Below, piece by piece: positions 50,315-58,759 of a DNA stretch of 64,000 nt (positions are counted from its first letter, which is position 1; each line of letters starts with the position of its first letter). Source of the DNA: Evansella vedderi (GTDB taxonomy: Bacteria; Bacillota; Bacilli; Bacillales; Salisediminibacteriaceae); the NCBI RefSeq assembly GCF_030813435.1, contig NZ_JAUSUG010000017.1:62001-126000 (forward strand). The letters run 5' to 3'. The notes beneath the pieces were generated by a model. It did not search any database. It saw nothing but the letters and a program-made list of their open reading frames with translations, and was not told where the DNA came from. The translations under genes and the position numbers were made by a program.

Positions 50315-51478
50315 TTGATTAAGCTTATCATGAACGGTGAAATATACGCACCAGACTATTTAGGAAGAAAAGATATATTAATTACCGATGGTAGAATTGC
50401 TGCTGTTTCTGATCATATTCCAACAGACGGTTTGTCACAGTATGTAGAAGTAATTGACGCTTCGGAAAAATATATTATTCCCGGCCTAATTGATGGACAT
50501 GTACATATTACTGGAGGGGGAGGAGAAGGCAGCTTTAAAACCCGAACCCCGGAACTCCAACTGTCAGATTGTATAAAAGGTGGTATAACTACTGTTGTAG
50601 GTGTTCTCGGAACAGATGGTTCTGCAAGAACAATGTCTAATTTAATTGCTAAGGCAAAAGGACTTACAGAGGAAGGGATAACTTGTTTTTGTGTAAGTGG
50701 CAATTATCATGTTCCTGTTAAAACGTTAACTGGCTCTGTTGAAACGGACATAATGTTTATTCAAGAAGTAATAGGAGCAGGAGAGATTGCTATTTCCGAT
50801 CACCGCTCTTCACAACCTTCCAAAGAAGAGATCTCTCGATTAGCCAGTGAAGCTAGGATAGGCGGTCTTCTTTCCGGAAAAGGAGGAGCTGTTATTGTCC
50901 ATGTGGGAGATGGTGAAGAGAAGTTGGCTCTTATTGAGGAAATAGCTGCAACAACAGACATTCCATTACAACAATTTATTACAACTCACATTAACCGTAC
51001 CTATGATCTTTTAGAAGCTGGGATTGCTTTTGCAAAAAATGGAGGGTTTATTGATTTTACAACAAGCAGTATTCGAGAAGAACATGATTTAAGCAGTAGC
51101 AGGGCCTTAAAGAAAATGCTTGAGGCCGAAGTACCAATCGAGCAAATTTCCTTTACGTCAGATGGACAAGGGAGTTTACCTAAGTTTAATGAAAAGGGAG
51201 AGTTTGTAGGCTTAGGTGTAGGTAAAGTAACAAGCTTATTTGCTGAGGTTCGTAAGGCTATTATAAATGAGGGTGTACCAATAGGAACGGCTATTAAAGT
51301 GGCCACTTCTAATCCTGCTGATATGTTGAAGTTTTCTCAAAAAGGAAGGATATCAGAGGGAAAGGATGCAGATATGGTATTCTTAAATAAAGCTGACCTT
51401 ACTATCGAAAGTGTATTGGCAAAGGGAAGCTTTTTAATGAAAAACAAAAGTCCCCTAGTAAAAGGGACCTTTGAATAA
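50315..51478 (+). CDS. iadA: Isoaspartyl dipeptidase (beta-aspartyl peptidase)
   Basis: 387 residues, start TTG 50315 after AAAAAGGAGGAGTATACAG. Amidohydrolase-fold metallopeptidase that cleaves beta-aspartyl dipeptides from damaged proteins. Metal ligands: HVH in IPGLIDGHVHITGGGGEG, His in AVIVHVGDGEEKL, His in TTHINRTYDL, Asp in SFTSDGQGSLPKF. ISDHRSSQPS and the GxGGExG-like loop (HITGGGGEGSF) are specific to IadA. The bridging acidic or carbamylated residue is not assigned. Confidence 0.93.
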   Translation: MIKLIMNGEIYAPDYLGRKDILITDGRIAAVSDHIPTDGLSQYVEVIDASEKYIIPGLIDGHVHITGGGGEGSFKTRTPELQLSDCIKGGITTVVGVLGTDGSARTMSNLIAKAKGLTEEGITCFCVSGNYHVPVKTLTGSVETDIMFIQEVIGAGEIAISDHRSSQPSKEEISRLASEARIGGLLSGKGGAVIVHVGDGEEKLALIEEIAATTDIPLQQFITTHINRTYDLLEAGIAFAKNGGFIDFTTSSIREEHDLSSSRALKKMLEAEVPIEQISFTSDGQGSLPKFNEKGEFVGLGVGKVTSLFAEVRKAIINEGVPIGTAIKVATSNPADMLKFSQKGRISEGKDADMVFLNKADLTIESVLAKGSFLMKNKSPLVKGTFE

Positions 51479-51494
51479 GTGGAATATGATTCGA

Positions 51495-51638
51495 GAGGCT
51501 GGGACAAAAGTATTATTCATAGTAAGAAATCCGAACAAACTAGATGTAGGTGCAATTTACCCGCTTCGGAAATATACTTCCCTAAGGTGATGAATTGTTC
51601 GTATTTCCGCTTAAACACTTTAGTTATGTCCCAGCCTC
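51495..51638 (+). mobile_element. MITE-like repeat element, copy 1
   Basis: 144 bp bounded by GAGGCTGGGACA and TGTCCCAGCCTC (perfect 12-bp terminal inverted repeats). Internal segments (CGAACAAACTAGATGTAGG, ACCCGCTTCGGAAATA, TCGTATTTCCG, TTAAACACTTTAG) match copy 2 at 62265-62407 in the opposite orientation. No open frame of note. Inserted between iadA and the convergent methyltransferase gene, where it may also act as a terminator for both. Confidence 0.85.
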
Positions 51639-51644
51639 CATATC

Positions 51645-52361
51645 TTATTTTTTCATACAAATGAAATAAGTGTAATCGAAATAAGCTAAATAGTTTTCTA
51701 GGAAATACTCATGTTTTTTTAATGTTTCAACATGTGAATGATCTAATCCTTCATCAATGACTAACTCAGGAAATTCTTCATTTTCTTCACCGTTCACTTC
51801 AAAGCTGTTTATAATATTTTTTACAGAAAACCCAGTTTCAGAAAGGATATGTTTCCATTCCTTTTCTGTTAAAACGGAAGAAAAACCATAAAAATCTTTA
51901 TATTCATTGAATTGTTTAGTTTCCATCCCTTCTAAATAAATGGGTTCTAACAAATACAGAAATCCGTCCTCTTTCAGCAGTTTATAAATTGTTTTTAATG
52001 AATCAGAAATATTAGTAAAGGATAAAACCGATTCAGAAATGGCTGCATCAAAATTATTTTCTAGTAATGGGTATGAATTTAAATCACCGTTGATCCAGGT
52101 AATCGATGATTTATCCTTATGCCTATTTTTTGCCTTTTCAATCATTTTTGGGTGCGGGTCAATGGCCGTTACATCTGATTGAAAATCTTCCGTCATTTTC
52201 CTCGCCGTATCCCCTATACCGCAACCAATTTCTAAAATAGTACTGTTATCCTTTATTGGGTATTTGGAAAAGACATAGTCTGACATTTTCCTTCCTCCGG
52301 GGCGTGCTGCAGTCACACCATACGCTGCTAGCATATCCATGTAAGCATTGTTTTTGTTCAC
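51645..52361 (-). CDS. Class I SAM-dependent methyltransferase
   Basis: 238 residues from GTG 52361, because GGATAGGAGGGATACT directly precedes it. Motif I ILEIGCGIGDTARKM, acidic end of strand 2 VTAIDPHPKMIEKAK, motif II WINGDLNSYPLLENNFDAAIS, and a C-terminal lid. Substrate is unknown; small-molecule methyltransferases of the UbiE/ArsM type have this layout. The beginning AYMDMLAAYGVTAARPGG places a substrate lid helix before motif I. Confidence 0.85.
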   Translation of the reverse strand: MNKNNAYMDMLAAYGVTAARPGGRKMSDYVFSKYPIKDNSTILEIGCGIGDTARKMTEDFQSDVTAIDPHPKMIEKAKNRHKDKSSITWINGDLNSYPLLENNFDAAISESVLSFTNISDSLKTIYKLLKEDGFLYLLEPIYLEGMETKQFNEYKDFYGFSSVLTEKEWKHILSETGFSVKNIINSFEVNGEENEEFPELVIDEGLDHSHVETLKKHEYFLENYLAYFDYTYFICMKK

Positions 52362-52483
52362 AGTATCCCTCCTATCCATAACACTATATGCGAGATGAAT
52401 TTTTTTGTAGTAGGACAGTTGTCCATACCATTTTGACAGTAATTAATACACTAGTTATGAAAGAACAAAGGGAGGTATGTATA

Positions 52484-52741
52484 ATGTCGACGACGGCTTA
52501 TTATTATGACCTTTGCTGTAAGCATAAAGGTCGTGTTGTAAGAATTACCGATCGTACTGGAAGAGTATATACTGGAAAAATCATGCATGTAGATCGTACC
52601 CATGTTTGGTTAGAGCCTACACACCCAGCAGGAGGCTATGGCTTCGGTTGGGGTTGGGGCTGGGGCTGGGGAGGCCCTTGGATTCCAGTTGCTTTAGCCG
52701 GTATTGGCGGCTTCGCATTAGGTGCAGCCCTATTTTGGTAG
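52484..52741 (+). CDS. CCxHKG-family Trp/Gly-rich small protein
   Basis: 85 residues from ATG 52484 (GGGAGGTATGTATA upstream; the longer frame from 52388 has no ribosome site). Head YYYDLCCKHKGRVVRITDRT then GRVYTGKIMHVDRTHVWLE, nearly the same as the protein at 36090-36422. The middle is a short Gly/Trp run (GFGWGWGWGWGG) instead of Gly/His. The tail PVALAGIGGFALGAALFW is almost identical to its paralogue. Conservation of both ends with a swapped low-complexity centre suggests a common surface or membrane-associated scaffold. Unknown function. Confidence 0.75.
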   Translation: MSTTAYYYDLCCKHKGRVVRITDRTGRVYTGKIMHVDRTHVWLEPTHPAGGYGFGWGWGWGWGGPWIPVALAGIGGFALGAALFW

Positions 52742-52770
52742 AATAAACGGGGAACTACTTGCGATGATAG

Positions 52771-52806
52771 GACCAATTCCACTAATATGGAGTTGGTCTT
52801 CTTTTA
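52771..52806 (+). terminator. Terminator of the Trp/Gly-rich gene
   Basis: GACCAATTCCA and TGGAGTTGGTC, one G-T pair, 6-nt loop, then TTCTTTT. Confidence 0.8.
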
Positions 52807-52952
52807 TTCTAAAGTTCGACATTATTACACCCTTTTCAATAATTAACAAATAATGATAAAATAAACTATCAGTTTGGATTGAGTTTATATCAAAAAGAAA
52901 TATGTATAGGAAAGAAAGTGCAAAAAAGATTAATTAAAGGGGCTTTTACAAT

Positions 52953-53609
52953 ATGAAAAAGGTATTATTCGCAGTTGTTTATACTGGATTAATGCTGTTA
53001 GTTGCTTGTAACAATGGAGATGTTGTCAGCGAGGCAGAATTACTAGAGGATACAGATGATTTACACACGTTAATTGAAACGAATGAATTTCTCGTTCAAC
53101 AGCTTGCTAAAGTTAGAGAGGAAAATGAACAATTAAAGAATGACTTAAATTCGCTGCAAGAGGAGAATGATTTGTTAATAGACGATATTTTAACAGTCAA
53201 GCAGCAAATCAATGAATTAGAAGATCTGCAGGAAGAGAAAATGGTTATTAGAAATGAATTAGACATAATGGCAAAAGAAATATTTCAAGCAATGAACGTG
53301 AAAAATCATACAAAACTTAATCAATTAGTCGCAAGTAATGTTACCGTAAACAGTGTGGCGGCAACACTAGAAATAGGTGAATCTGAAACAGATGATATGA
53401 CATATACTTTTCATTATATCAACTTAGATTCCATAAACTACATAAGACAAGCGGATTTTCACTATAACCGAGAGCAGGAAATTTTCACTGCTAAATACGA
53501 ATTAACCTCTACAGGAAGTAAGGATTCCTATTTTGAAGGAGAAGTCATTCTAACCTTTTCCAGAAATAGTAATTGGAAGTTGTCATCCATAAGGTACAAT
53601 CGACAATGA
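52953..53609 (+). CDS. Lipoprotein with coiled-coil stalk, unknown function
   Basis: 218 residues. Signal peptide with lipobox (TGLMLLVACNNGD, Cys20-like position), then a coiled coil (about 45-110, with VREENEQLKNDLNSLQEEND) and a C-terminal domain of about 100 residues with alternating beta strands (FHYINLDSINYIRQADFHYN, IFTAKYELTSTG, ILTFSRNSNWKLSSIRYN), reminiscent of an NTF2-like/SnoaL-type fold. Probably anchored outside the membrane. No specific family recognised. Confidence 0.72.
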   Translation: MKKVLFAVVYTGLMLLVACNNGDVVSEAELLEDTDDLHTLIETNEFLVQQLAKVREENEQLKNDLNSLQEENDLLIDDILTVKQQINELEDLQEEKMVIRNELDIMAKEIFQAMNVKNHTKLNQLVASNVTVNSVAATLEIGESETDDMTYTFHYINLDSINYIRQADFHYNREQEIFTAKYELTSTGSKDSYFEGEVILTFSRNSNWKLSSIRYNRQ

Positions 53610-53624
53610 AATAAAAAAGGAACA

Positions 53625-53652
53625 GAGGGTGTCTCAATGTTGAGACACCCTC
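53625..53652 (+). terminator. Hairpin after the lipoprotein gene
   Basis: GAGGGTGTCTCAA and TTGAGACACCCTC, perfect 13-bp arms, 2-nt loop; no strong T run. Confidence 0.75.
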
Positions 53653-53786
53653 AAAATATTTGAATAGTATCAATGAACATTTGATGACATTATGTAAAAG
53701 TGTGTAAAATTTCATTGTTTACTACTAAACGAAACGATAAAATGAATCTAAATAGTTTAGTATCCGAAGATAAGGTGGGGTGCCTT

Positions 53787-54389
53787 GTGGAACACAGTGA
53801 AGATATGTTTGTTTCCACCGAAGACCGTATATTATGTGCTGCCATTGATTTAATGGAACAAAAGGGATTTAAAGCAGTAACTACGAAGGAAATAGCTGCT
53901 GAATCGGGATTTAGTGAAATGACGTTGTTTCGTCATTTTGGGACGAAAAAAAAGCTACTTGAAATAGCTGTTGAACGTTATTCGTATATTAAAGACATGA
54001 AGGAAATTCTATTAACAAATGTTACCTATGATTTAGAGAGAGATTTACAAATGGTCAGTGAAACATATCATAAATATATGGAAGAAAATCAAAAGATTGT
54101 TTTGCTTGCTTTCCAAGAAAGGAATACTATTCCAAATATTGGTGAGAAAACGGCAACCAATCCAAGGATACTAAAGGAATATCTTATTGACTATATGAAA
54201 GAAATGCAGGTACGTAAGAAAGTTGTTAATGGGGATCCAGAGATTATTGTAATGAATTTCCTGTGGTTAAACCTAGGGTTTTTTATAGCTAAATTTATAG
54301 TAGGGAATAATGTTGCACAAATAAAAAAAGAAGATTTTATTAGAGAAAGTGTAAAGATATTTGTCAGGGGAATTCAACGAGTGAAATAG
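53787..54389 (+). CDS. TetR-family transcriptional regulator
   Basis: 200 residues from GTG 53787, chosen because AAGGTGGGGTG lies just before it; upstream in-frame starts (ATG 53742, GTG 53700) are possible. The N-terminal HTH domain reads RILCAAIDLMEQKGFKAVTT, KEIAAESGFSEMTLFRHFGT and KKKLLEIAV, a standard TetR/AcrR signature. The C-terminal helical domain should bind an unknown ligand. No obvious divergent or downstream target gene; a terminator follows. Confidence 0.9.
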   Translation: MEHSEDMFVSTEDRILCAAIDLMEQKGFKAVTTKEIAAESGFSEMTLFRHFGTKKKLLEIAVERYSYIKDMKEILLTNVTYDLERDLQMVSETYHKYMEENQKIVLLAFQERNTIPNIGEKTATNPRILKEYLIDYMKEMQVRKKVVNGDPEIIVMNFLWLNLGFFIAKFIVGNNVAQIKKEDFIRESVKIFVRGIQRVK

Positions 54390-54397
54390 TGGTTTAT

Positions 54398-54438
54398 AAG
54401 AGTGCCGAAGATGAGGTCTCCGGCACTCTTATTATTTT
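54398..54438. terminator. Bidirectional terminator after the TetR gene
   Basis: AAGAGTGCCG and CGGCACTCTT perfect arms, 13-nt loop, T-rich on both sides; it lies between two convergent genes. Confidence 0.82.
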
Positions 54439-54649
54439 ACATTAAAAGTGCCTGTACCATAAGGTATAAAACATATGGTATTGCTGCAGCGAAGAAAAAT
54501 GTAGTAAACCTTTTTAAAAAATAGTCAAGTGCGTTCACAACTTGATCCGTTGTAGGTAAAGATGATTCAGAATCAGATTTATGTAAAACGGGAGCATTAT
54601 TTTGCTGTACTTTATTTAATAATGGGGAATACGAGATTGTGGCCTTCAT
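54437..54649 (-). CDS. 70-residue tail-anchored protein, unknown function
   Basis: ATG 54649 with AGAGGAGGAAAACAA upstream, a strong ribosome site. Polar N-terminal 45 residues (with VLHKSDSESSLPTTDQVV) and a single C-terminal hydrophobic helix (FFFAAAIPYVLYLMVQALLM). The layout is that of a small tail-anchored membrane protein. No family recognised. Confidence 0.65.
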   Translation of the reverse strand: MKATISYSPLLNKVQQNNAPVLHKSDSESSLPTTDQVVNALDYFLKRFTTFFFAAAIPYVLYLMVQALLM

Positions 54650-54820
54650 TTGTTTTCCTCCTCTAATAAATTAGAATGGCTTGTCCACTTTGTAAAGCCT
54701 ATGGTGTTAAGAGAGGATTTATTCCAAAAAAATTAGATGCTTTAAATAATAAGTTTTTAAGGAACGCAATTAAGCAGGAGGGAGGGTCAAACGCGTTCGT
54801 GGTAGCTGAGTCACCAAAAT

Positions 54821-54866
54821 AAAAAAGCCTACTATAAGCGGTTTTCACTCATAGCAGGTTTCCGTC
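54821..54866 (-). terminator. Terminator of the Fnr-like gene
   Basis: On the minus strand CCTGCTATGAG pairs with CTTATAGTAGG and is followed by CTTTTTT. Confidence 0.85.
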
Positions 54867-54907
54867 GAATTTACAATTGTCATTTAAATGAGGAACAATA
54901 ACTTCGA

Positions 54908-55624
54908 TTAAATAGTGCATTCCGTTGCTGGGCAGTGCTTACAACGGAGGTGCTCCTTTAAATAATCAATATTGTGAATGGTAATATATTTTGTATTTAC
55001 AGAGATGATATTATTTTTAATTAGCCGCTTTAATATTCTATTGATACTCTCCCGTGTGGCACCAATATAATTGGCTAACTCCTGGTTTGTTATTTTTCGG
55101 TTTATTAACAGGCCTGTACTTATTTCCTTTCCATATTCATTGCTCAAGCGGATAAGGATGGAATAAACAGCCCCTTCTTTTCCGCAAAAAATTAAATCCC
55201 TAAATTGAGAAAGAATAGTATGATTTTCAGTGGAAAGAGATTTCATAAAGCATACGGCAAGTTCATTATTTTTCAATAAAAGTTCTTCAACATCTTTACG
55301 ATTGTATCGATGAAGTATGGTATCTTGAACTATTTCTGCATTGAAATGATAATTTATTGCATTATAAAGACTAAGTTCCCCAATAATATCATGCCTTTTT
55401 TTTATCTGCAGGAAAAAAACTTTTCCCTCAGCTGATGTTTTAGTTAAGCGGACTTTCCCCATTTCAATTAAAAATATATGGTCTGCCTTATCACCTTCGT
55501 AAAATAAAACACTCCCCTTTTTTAGCTGAATCTCACTCCCGTAAGACTCAAATAATGTTTTTGTTTGTTTTGTAAGCTGTTCATACAAGCTTAAAGGATG
55601 AACAGTGTTTCTTGCTTCAATCAT
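54908..55624 (-). CDS. fnr: Fnr-type oxygen-sensing Crp-family regulator
   Basis: 238 residues, the same length as B. subtilis Fnr. N-terminal effector domain (about 20-130: GSVLFYEGDKADHIFLIEMG, IIGELSLYN), dimer helix, and a winged-helix with NQELANYIGATRESINRILK. The C-terminus has Cys228-x2-Cys231-x4-Cys236 (CKHCPATEC). B. subtilis Fnr holds a [4Fe-4S] cluster with three C-terminal cysteines in exactly this spacing plus an aspartate (Asp141); Asp143 in QFRDLIF is a good equivalent. It is therefore likely to activate genes under oxygen limitation. ATG 55624 follows GAGGGGGGAGCACA. Confidence 0.87.
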   Translation of the reverse strand: MIEARNTVHPLSLYEQLTKQTKTLFESYGSEIQLKKGSVLFYEGDKADHIFLIEMGKVRLTKTSAEGKVFFLQIKKRHDIIGELSLYNAINYHFNAEIVQDTILHRYNRKDVEELLLKNNELAVCFMKSLSTENHTILSQFRDLIFCGKEGAVYSILIRLSNEYGKEISTGLLINRKITNQELANYIGATRESINRILKRLIKNNIISVNTKYITIHNIDYLKEHLRCKHCPATECTI

Positions 55625-55857
55625 TGTGCTCCCCCCTCAAGTGAAAGCTATGTAAAAGTAATGTTTAGTCCCCACTTTACATACTTTTACTTATTTCATA
55701 TCTTCAGAATAGCATAGGAAGATAATCAACTGACCTCTTAAAATAGAACAATTTGTAAACATTTTGTAAGAAGTAGTATAAAAGCTGTATTTATATAATT
55801 AATTACATAACTCTTTTTATTGCTTAACTATTTTTTTATCTTGTAATTAAGTTATAG

Positions 55858-55905
55858 CAGTCGAATACATGTCTAGCTTCGGGCACCTTACGCTTTTCTT
55901 TACTT
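55858..55905 (-). repeat. Possible mosaic-repeat fragment, 55.9 kb
   Basis: TGTCTAGCTTCGGGCACCTTACGCTTTTC, reading in parts CTAGCTTC and GGCACCTTACGC, recalls the ends of intergenic repeats in this window. Weak match. Confidence 0.3.
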
Positions 55906-55967
55906 CCTTGAAAAATTCCTATAAAAAGGTGAAAATAAGAAGGAATGATCAAAAGGGGGAATAAAGA

Positions 55968-56591
55968 TTGAAGAAAAAAATACTATTAAGCGGATTTGAA
56001 GCCTTTGGTGGTTTATCTACTAATCCAACGATGGATATTATTGCAAGGACTAGAGATTGGGAGCTGCCAAACGTGGAATTGCATACGATCATTCTCCCAG
56101 TCGTTTATGATGAGTGTGCTGACTTATTAATTAAGGAAATAGATAAGCATAACCCTGACGTTGTCATCTCTTTGGGAGTAGCTGTCGGGAGAGCTGCCAT
56201 AACTCCGGAGCGTATCGGGATTAACATACAGGACACTGCTGGGGAAGGGAAGTCAGGAGATAATCGTGGATTTCATCCAAAGGACAAGCCAATTGACGAA
56301 ACGGGGCCAGTCGGATTATTTTCTACACTGCCTATTAGAAAAATAACAGAAGATTTATTAGAGAAAGGAATCCCTGCTCAAATTTCCAATTCTGCTGGAA
56401 CGTATATCTGTAACAATACATTGTATAGCATTTTACATTATATTAAGAGAAATGAGTTATCTATTAAGGCAGGGTTTATCCATGTTCCTGCATCTCCTGA
56501 AATGGTGACCAATAAACCACAGCTTCCAAGTATGTCCATTGAATTGCAGACAGAGGCTGTCAAAACAATTATTGAATCTATTGTACAATAA
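55968..56591 (+). CDS. pcp: Pyrrolidone-carboxylate (pyroglutamyl) peptidase
   Basis: 207 residues, start TTG 55968 after AAGGGGGAATAAAGA. Removes N-terminal pyroglutamate from peptides (peptidase family C15). N-terminal LLSGFEAFGG is the substrate loop; catalytic triad Glu in TPERIGINIQD, Cys in SNSAGTYICNNTLYSIL, and His in GFIHVPASPEM. All intact. Cytoplasmic. Confidence 0.95.
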   Translation: MKKKILLSGFEAFGGLSTNPTMDIIARTRDWELPNVELHTIILPVVYDECADLLIKEIDKHNPDVVISLGVAVGRAAITPERIGINIQDTAGEGKSGDNRGFHPKDKPIDETGPVGLFSTLPIRKITEDLLEKGIPAQISNSAGTYICNNTLYSILHYIKRNELSIKAGFIHVPASPEMVTNKPQLPSMSIELQTEAVKTIIESIVQ

Positions 56592-56871
56592 GAATTATTA
56601 CTTTATCACAGCATCTTGGAGAGTGGATGCTGAAGCAATTTATTTAATATGGAAAATAGATGGGGAGGGTTTAAAGGTTTTGATTAGCGACTACGCTACG
56701 ACGGACACCTTTTAAACTTCCCCATTATTTTGCGTTGACAAATGATGAAAATTCATAGAACTTAAGAGGCATTTTGAGGTTATTAAAAAAGCTATACAAG
56801 TTTTAGTAGAAAACGCGTATAATGTAATGGGGTTACATGTGGACAAAGTGTTACAGAAAGGAGAGAGTTTT
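56592..56871. other. Spacer between pcp and the PAP2 gene
   Basis: 280 bp. Contains ATTAGCGACTACGCTACGACGG (in parts CGACTACGCTACGACGG) at about 56686-56706, resembling the CGACGGATACGCTACGAAG module of the mosaic repeat, and no gene. A possible hairpin (AGCATCTTGGAGAG..GGATGCTG) follows pcp. Confidence 0.35.
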
Positions 56872-57753
56872 TTGAGAGAATTAGAAGTTGAGATTCTGAG
56901 ATTCTTTACGGGACTACAACAGCCAGTATTGGATTTATTTGCATGGATATTAACATTTTTAGGAGATGAAACCTTTTATTTTATCATTATTCCTTTTGTT
57001 TATTGGTGCATTTCCAAGCCTTTTGGCATCCGGCTCTTATACGTATTCTTAATCTCTGTATACATAAATGCTTCGTTAAAAGCACTAACAGCGGTAACTC
57101 GACCAGTCGGCATTGAAGGGTTAAATATTAATGCCTTATATGTACAATCTGCGGAGGTTGGTACCCACTTTCCACATGATAGTTTTCCAAGCGGTCATGC
57201 CCAAGGCTCAGCAACGTTATGGGGATTTATTGCATATAAATTAAACCGTCCAAAAGTGTGGATTGCAGCGGGAATTCTAGTCTTCCTTATTTCCATAGCA
57301 AGACTTTATACAGGTGTCCATTGGCCAACAGATCTCATTGTTGGAGTTTTAATTGCAGCAGTAATTATCGCTATTTACCATGTGATGGAAAAGAGGATCA
57401 CTGCACTATCGGAAAAAACAAGACTTGTCTTAGCTGTTTTAGTCCCAGTTTTAATGGTTATTCTTTTCACAGATTCAGAAGGTTTCAGTTATGGTGGATT
57501 TTTATTAGGAGCTGGAATTGGCTTCTTTTTAGAAAAATGGTATGTAGGAATGGTTATTCCTAGTCGTTGGTCGAAAAGAATCATTGCCTATGTTATTGGG
57601 GTTATTGGAATTTTTGCCTTACAAACAGGATTAAAGGTGCTGTTCCCTGAAGGGGAAGTATTCGATGGATTGCGCTACTTTATTATTGGTTTATTTGGAA
57701 TTTGGATCGCCCCAATACTTTTCGTTAAACTAGGATTGTATAAAAAACAATAA
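56872..57753 (+). CDS. PAP2-family membrane phosphatase
   Basis: 293 residues from TTG 56872 (GAAAGGAGAG 5-14 nt upstream); the ATG at 56827 lies before that site. Eight or so transmembrane helices with the three PAP2 motifs: KALTAVTRPVG (K-x6-RP), FPSGHAQGSATLWG (PSGH) and ARLYTGVHWPTDLI (R-x5-H-x3-D). Catalytic His in GVHWPTD. Likely a lipid phosphate phosphatase (undecaprenyl-diphosphate or phosphatidylglycerophosphate type). The C-terminal membrane extension after motif 3 is longer than in the smallest family members. Confidence 0.9.
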   Translation: MRELEVEILRFFTGLQQPVLDLFAWILTFLGDETFYFIIIPFVYWCISKPFGIRLLYVFLISVYINASLKALTAVTRPVGIEGLNINALYVQSAEVGTHFPHDSFPSGHAQGSATLWGFIAYKLNRPKVWIAAGILVFLISIARLYTGVHWPTDLIVGVLIAAVIIAIYHVMEKRITALSEKTRLVLAVLVPVLMVILFTDSEGFSYGGFLLGAGIGFFLEKWYVGMVIPSRWSKRIIAYVIGVIGIFALQTGLKVLFPEGEVFDGLRYFIIGLFGIWIAPILFVKLGLYKKQ

Positions 57754-57763
57754 TAATAAAGAA

Positions 57764-57803
57764 AAGCCTTCACCACCATTCGAAAGGTAGTTGAAGGCTT
57801 CTT
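57764..57803. terminator. Terminator between the PAP2 and EamA genes
   Basis: AAGCCTTCA and TGAAGGCTT with an inner partial pairing; T-rich (TTCTTTC on minus, CTTCTTC on plus); convergent genes. Confidence 0.7.
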
Positions 57804-58726
57804 CAAGCTTTCTTTCGGAGTTTCTCCCTTTCTGGAAGATTAATCTTTGTTTTTCCATTTGTCTTTAGATTCATAAACACCACACCCGATAGGATACTGA
57901 TGATACCTATAATTTGCCAAAAATGAAGAAGGTCCTGAAAAACAAATACCCCGATTAATGCTGCCACAACCGGTTCTACTGTAGCAACAATGGAAGCTTT
58001 ACTTGATTCCACAAAGTGGAGACCTCTGGTATAAAGCAAATAGGCTAACACAGTAGGAATGAGACCCAAACCAAGGCTTAATAATAGGGCATCTATACTC
58101 CACCACTCCATAGCTTTTCCCATTAAACCACTGGTAGGAACTAGTGCTAGTGACGCAAATAGAAAGGTATACGTAGTAATAGTTAAAGAAGAATAGTTGG
58201 AAAGTGCTGCTTTTCCAAAAATACTATACAGAGCATATCCAAATCCTGAGCCAATCCCCACTAAAATTCCATATGTTGAAAATTGTCCGGTGTTAACAGG
58301 AAATAGACCAATAACCAGTACACAACCAATAAATGTTGCTATAAGTGCAACAATTTTTTGTGGTGTAAAGAGTTCTTTGAAGATGATCCTTGACATTATG
58401 GCTACAAAGGCGGGACCAGTATATAAGAGTACCGCGGCAATAGATAAATTCATTTCTTGAATGGCTGTAAAATACGCCCAATTGAAAAAAACAATACTGC
58501 ATATTCCTGTACCTAGAAAATAAGGTACATGTTTCCACTTCATAGAAAGTGCGGACCGTTTTACAAGAGCCACATAGAGAAATAATGCGAGAAAAGCAAT
58601 GGAGACTCTCAATGTAACTACTTCTATTGGGGAAAAGCCTAATCCGTAAAGCGCTTGAACAAATAGTCCTATCGTTCCCCATAATGCTGCCCCAAATAGT
58701 ATGATCATTAAAGCAACTTTATTCAT
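57803..58726 (-). CDS. EamA/DMT-superfamily transporter
   Basis: 307 residues from ATG 58726 (TTGGGGGACTGTAC upstream). Ten transmembrane helices in two EamA repeats: repeat 1 starts ILFGAALWGTIGLFVQALYG, repeat 2 YGILVGIGSGFGYALYSIFG, each ending in a helix with E-P-V/A-like ends (VEPVVAALIGVFVF). Such permeases export or import amino acids and metabolites; the substrate is unknown. Convergent with the PAP2 gene and 33 bp downstream of the radical SAM gene. Confidence 0.88.
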   Translation of the reverse strand: MNKVALMIILFGAALWGTIGLFVQALYGLGFSPIEVVTLRVSIAFLALFLYVALVKRSALSMKWKHVPYFLGTGICSIVFFNWAYFTAIQEMNLSIAAVLLYTGPAFVAIMSRIIFKELFTPQKIVALIATFIGCVLVIGLFPVNTGQFSTYGILVGIGSGFGYALYSIFGKAALSNYSSLTITTYTFLFASLALVPTSGLMGKAMEWWSIDALLLSLGLGLIPTVLAYLLYTRGLHFVESSKASIVATVEPVVAALIGVFVFQDLLHFWQIIGIISILSGVVFMNLKTNGKTKINLPEREKLRKKA

Positions 58727-58759
58727 GTACAGTCCCCCAATACTTTTCCGCATCATACA

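Noticed and set aside
54676-54822. 48-codon frame with a CPLC motif (MACPLCKAYGVKRG...)
   Set aside because: No ribosome site, starts in the 5' region of a divergent gene, and its stop codon runs into the fnr terminator. Kept only as a curiosity because of the CxxC.
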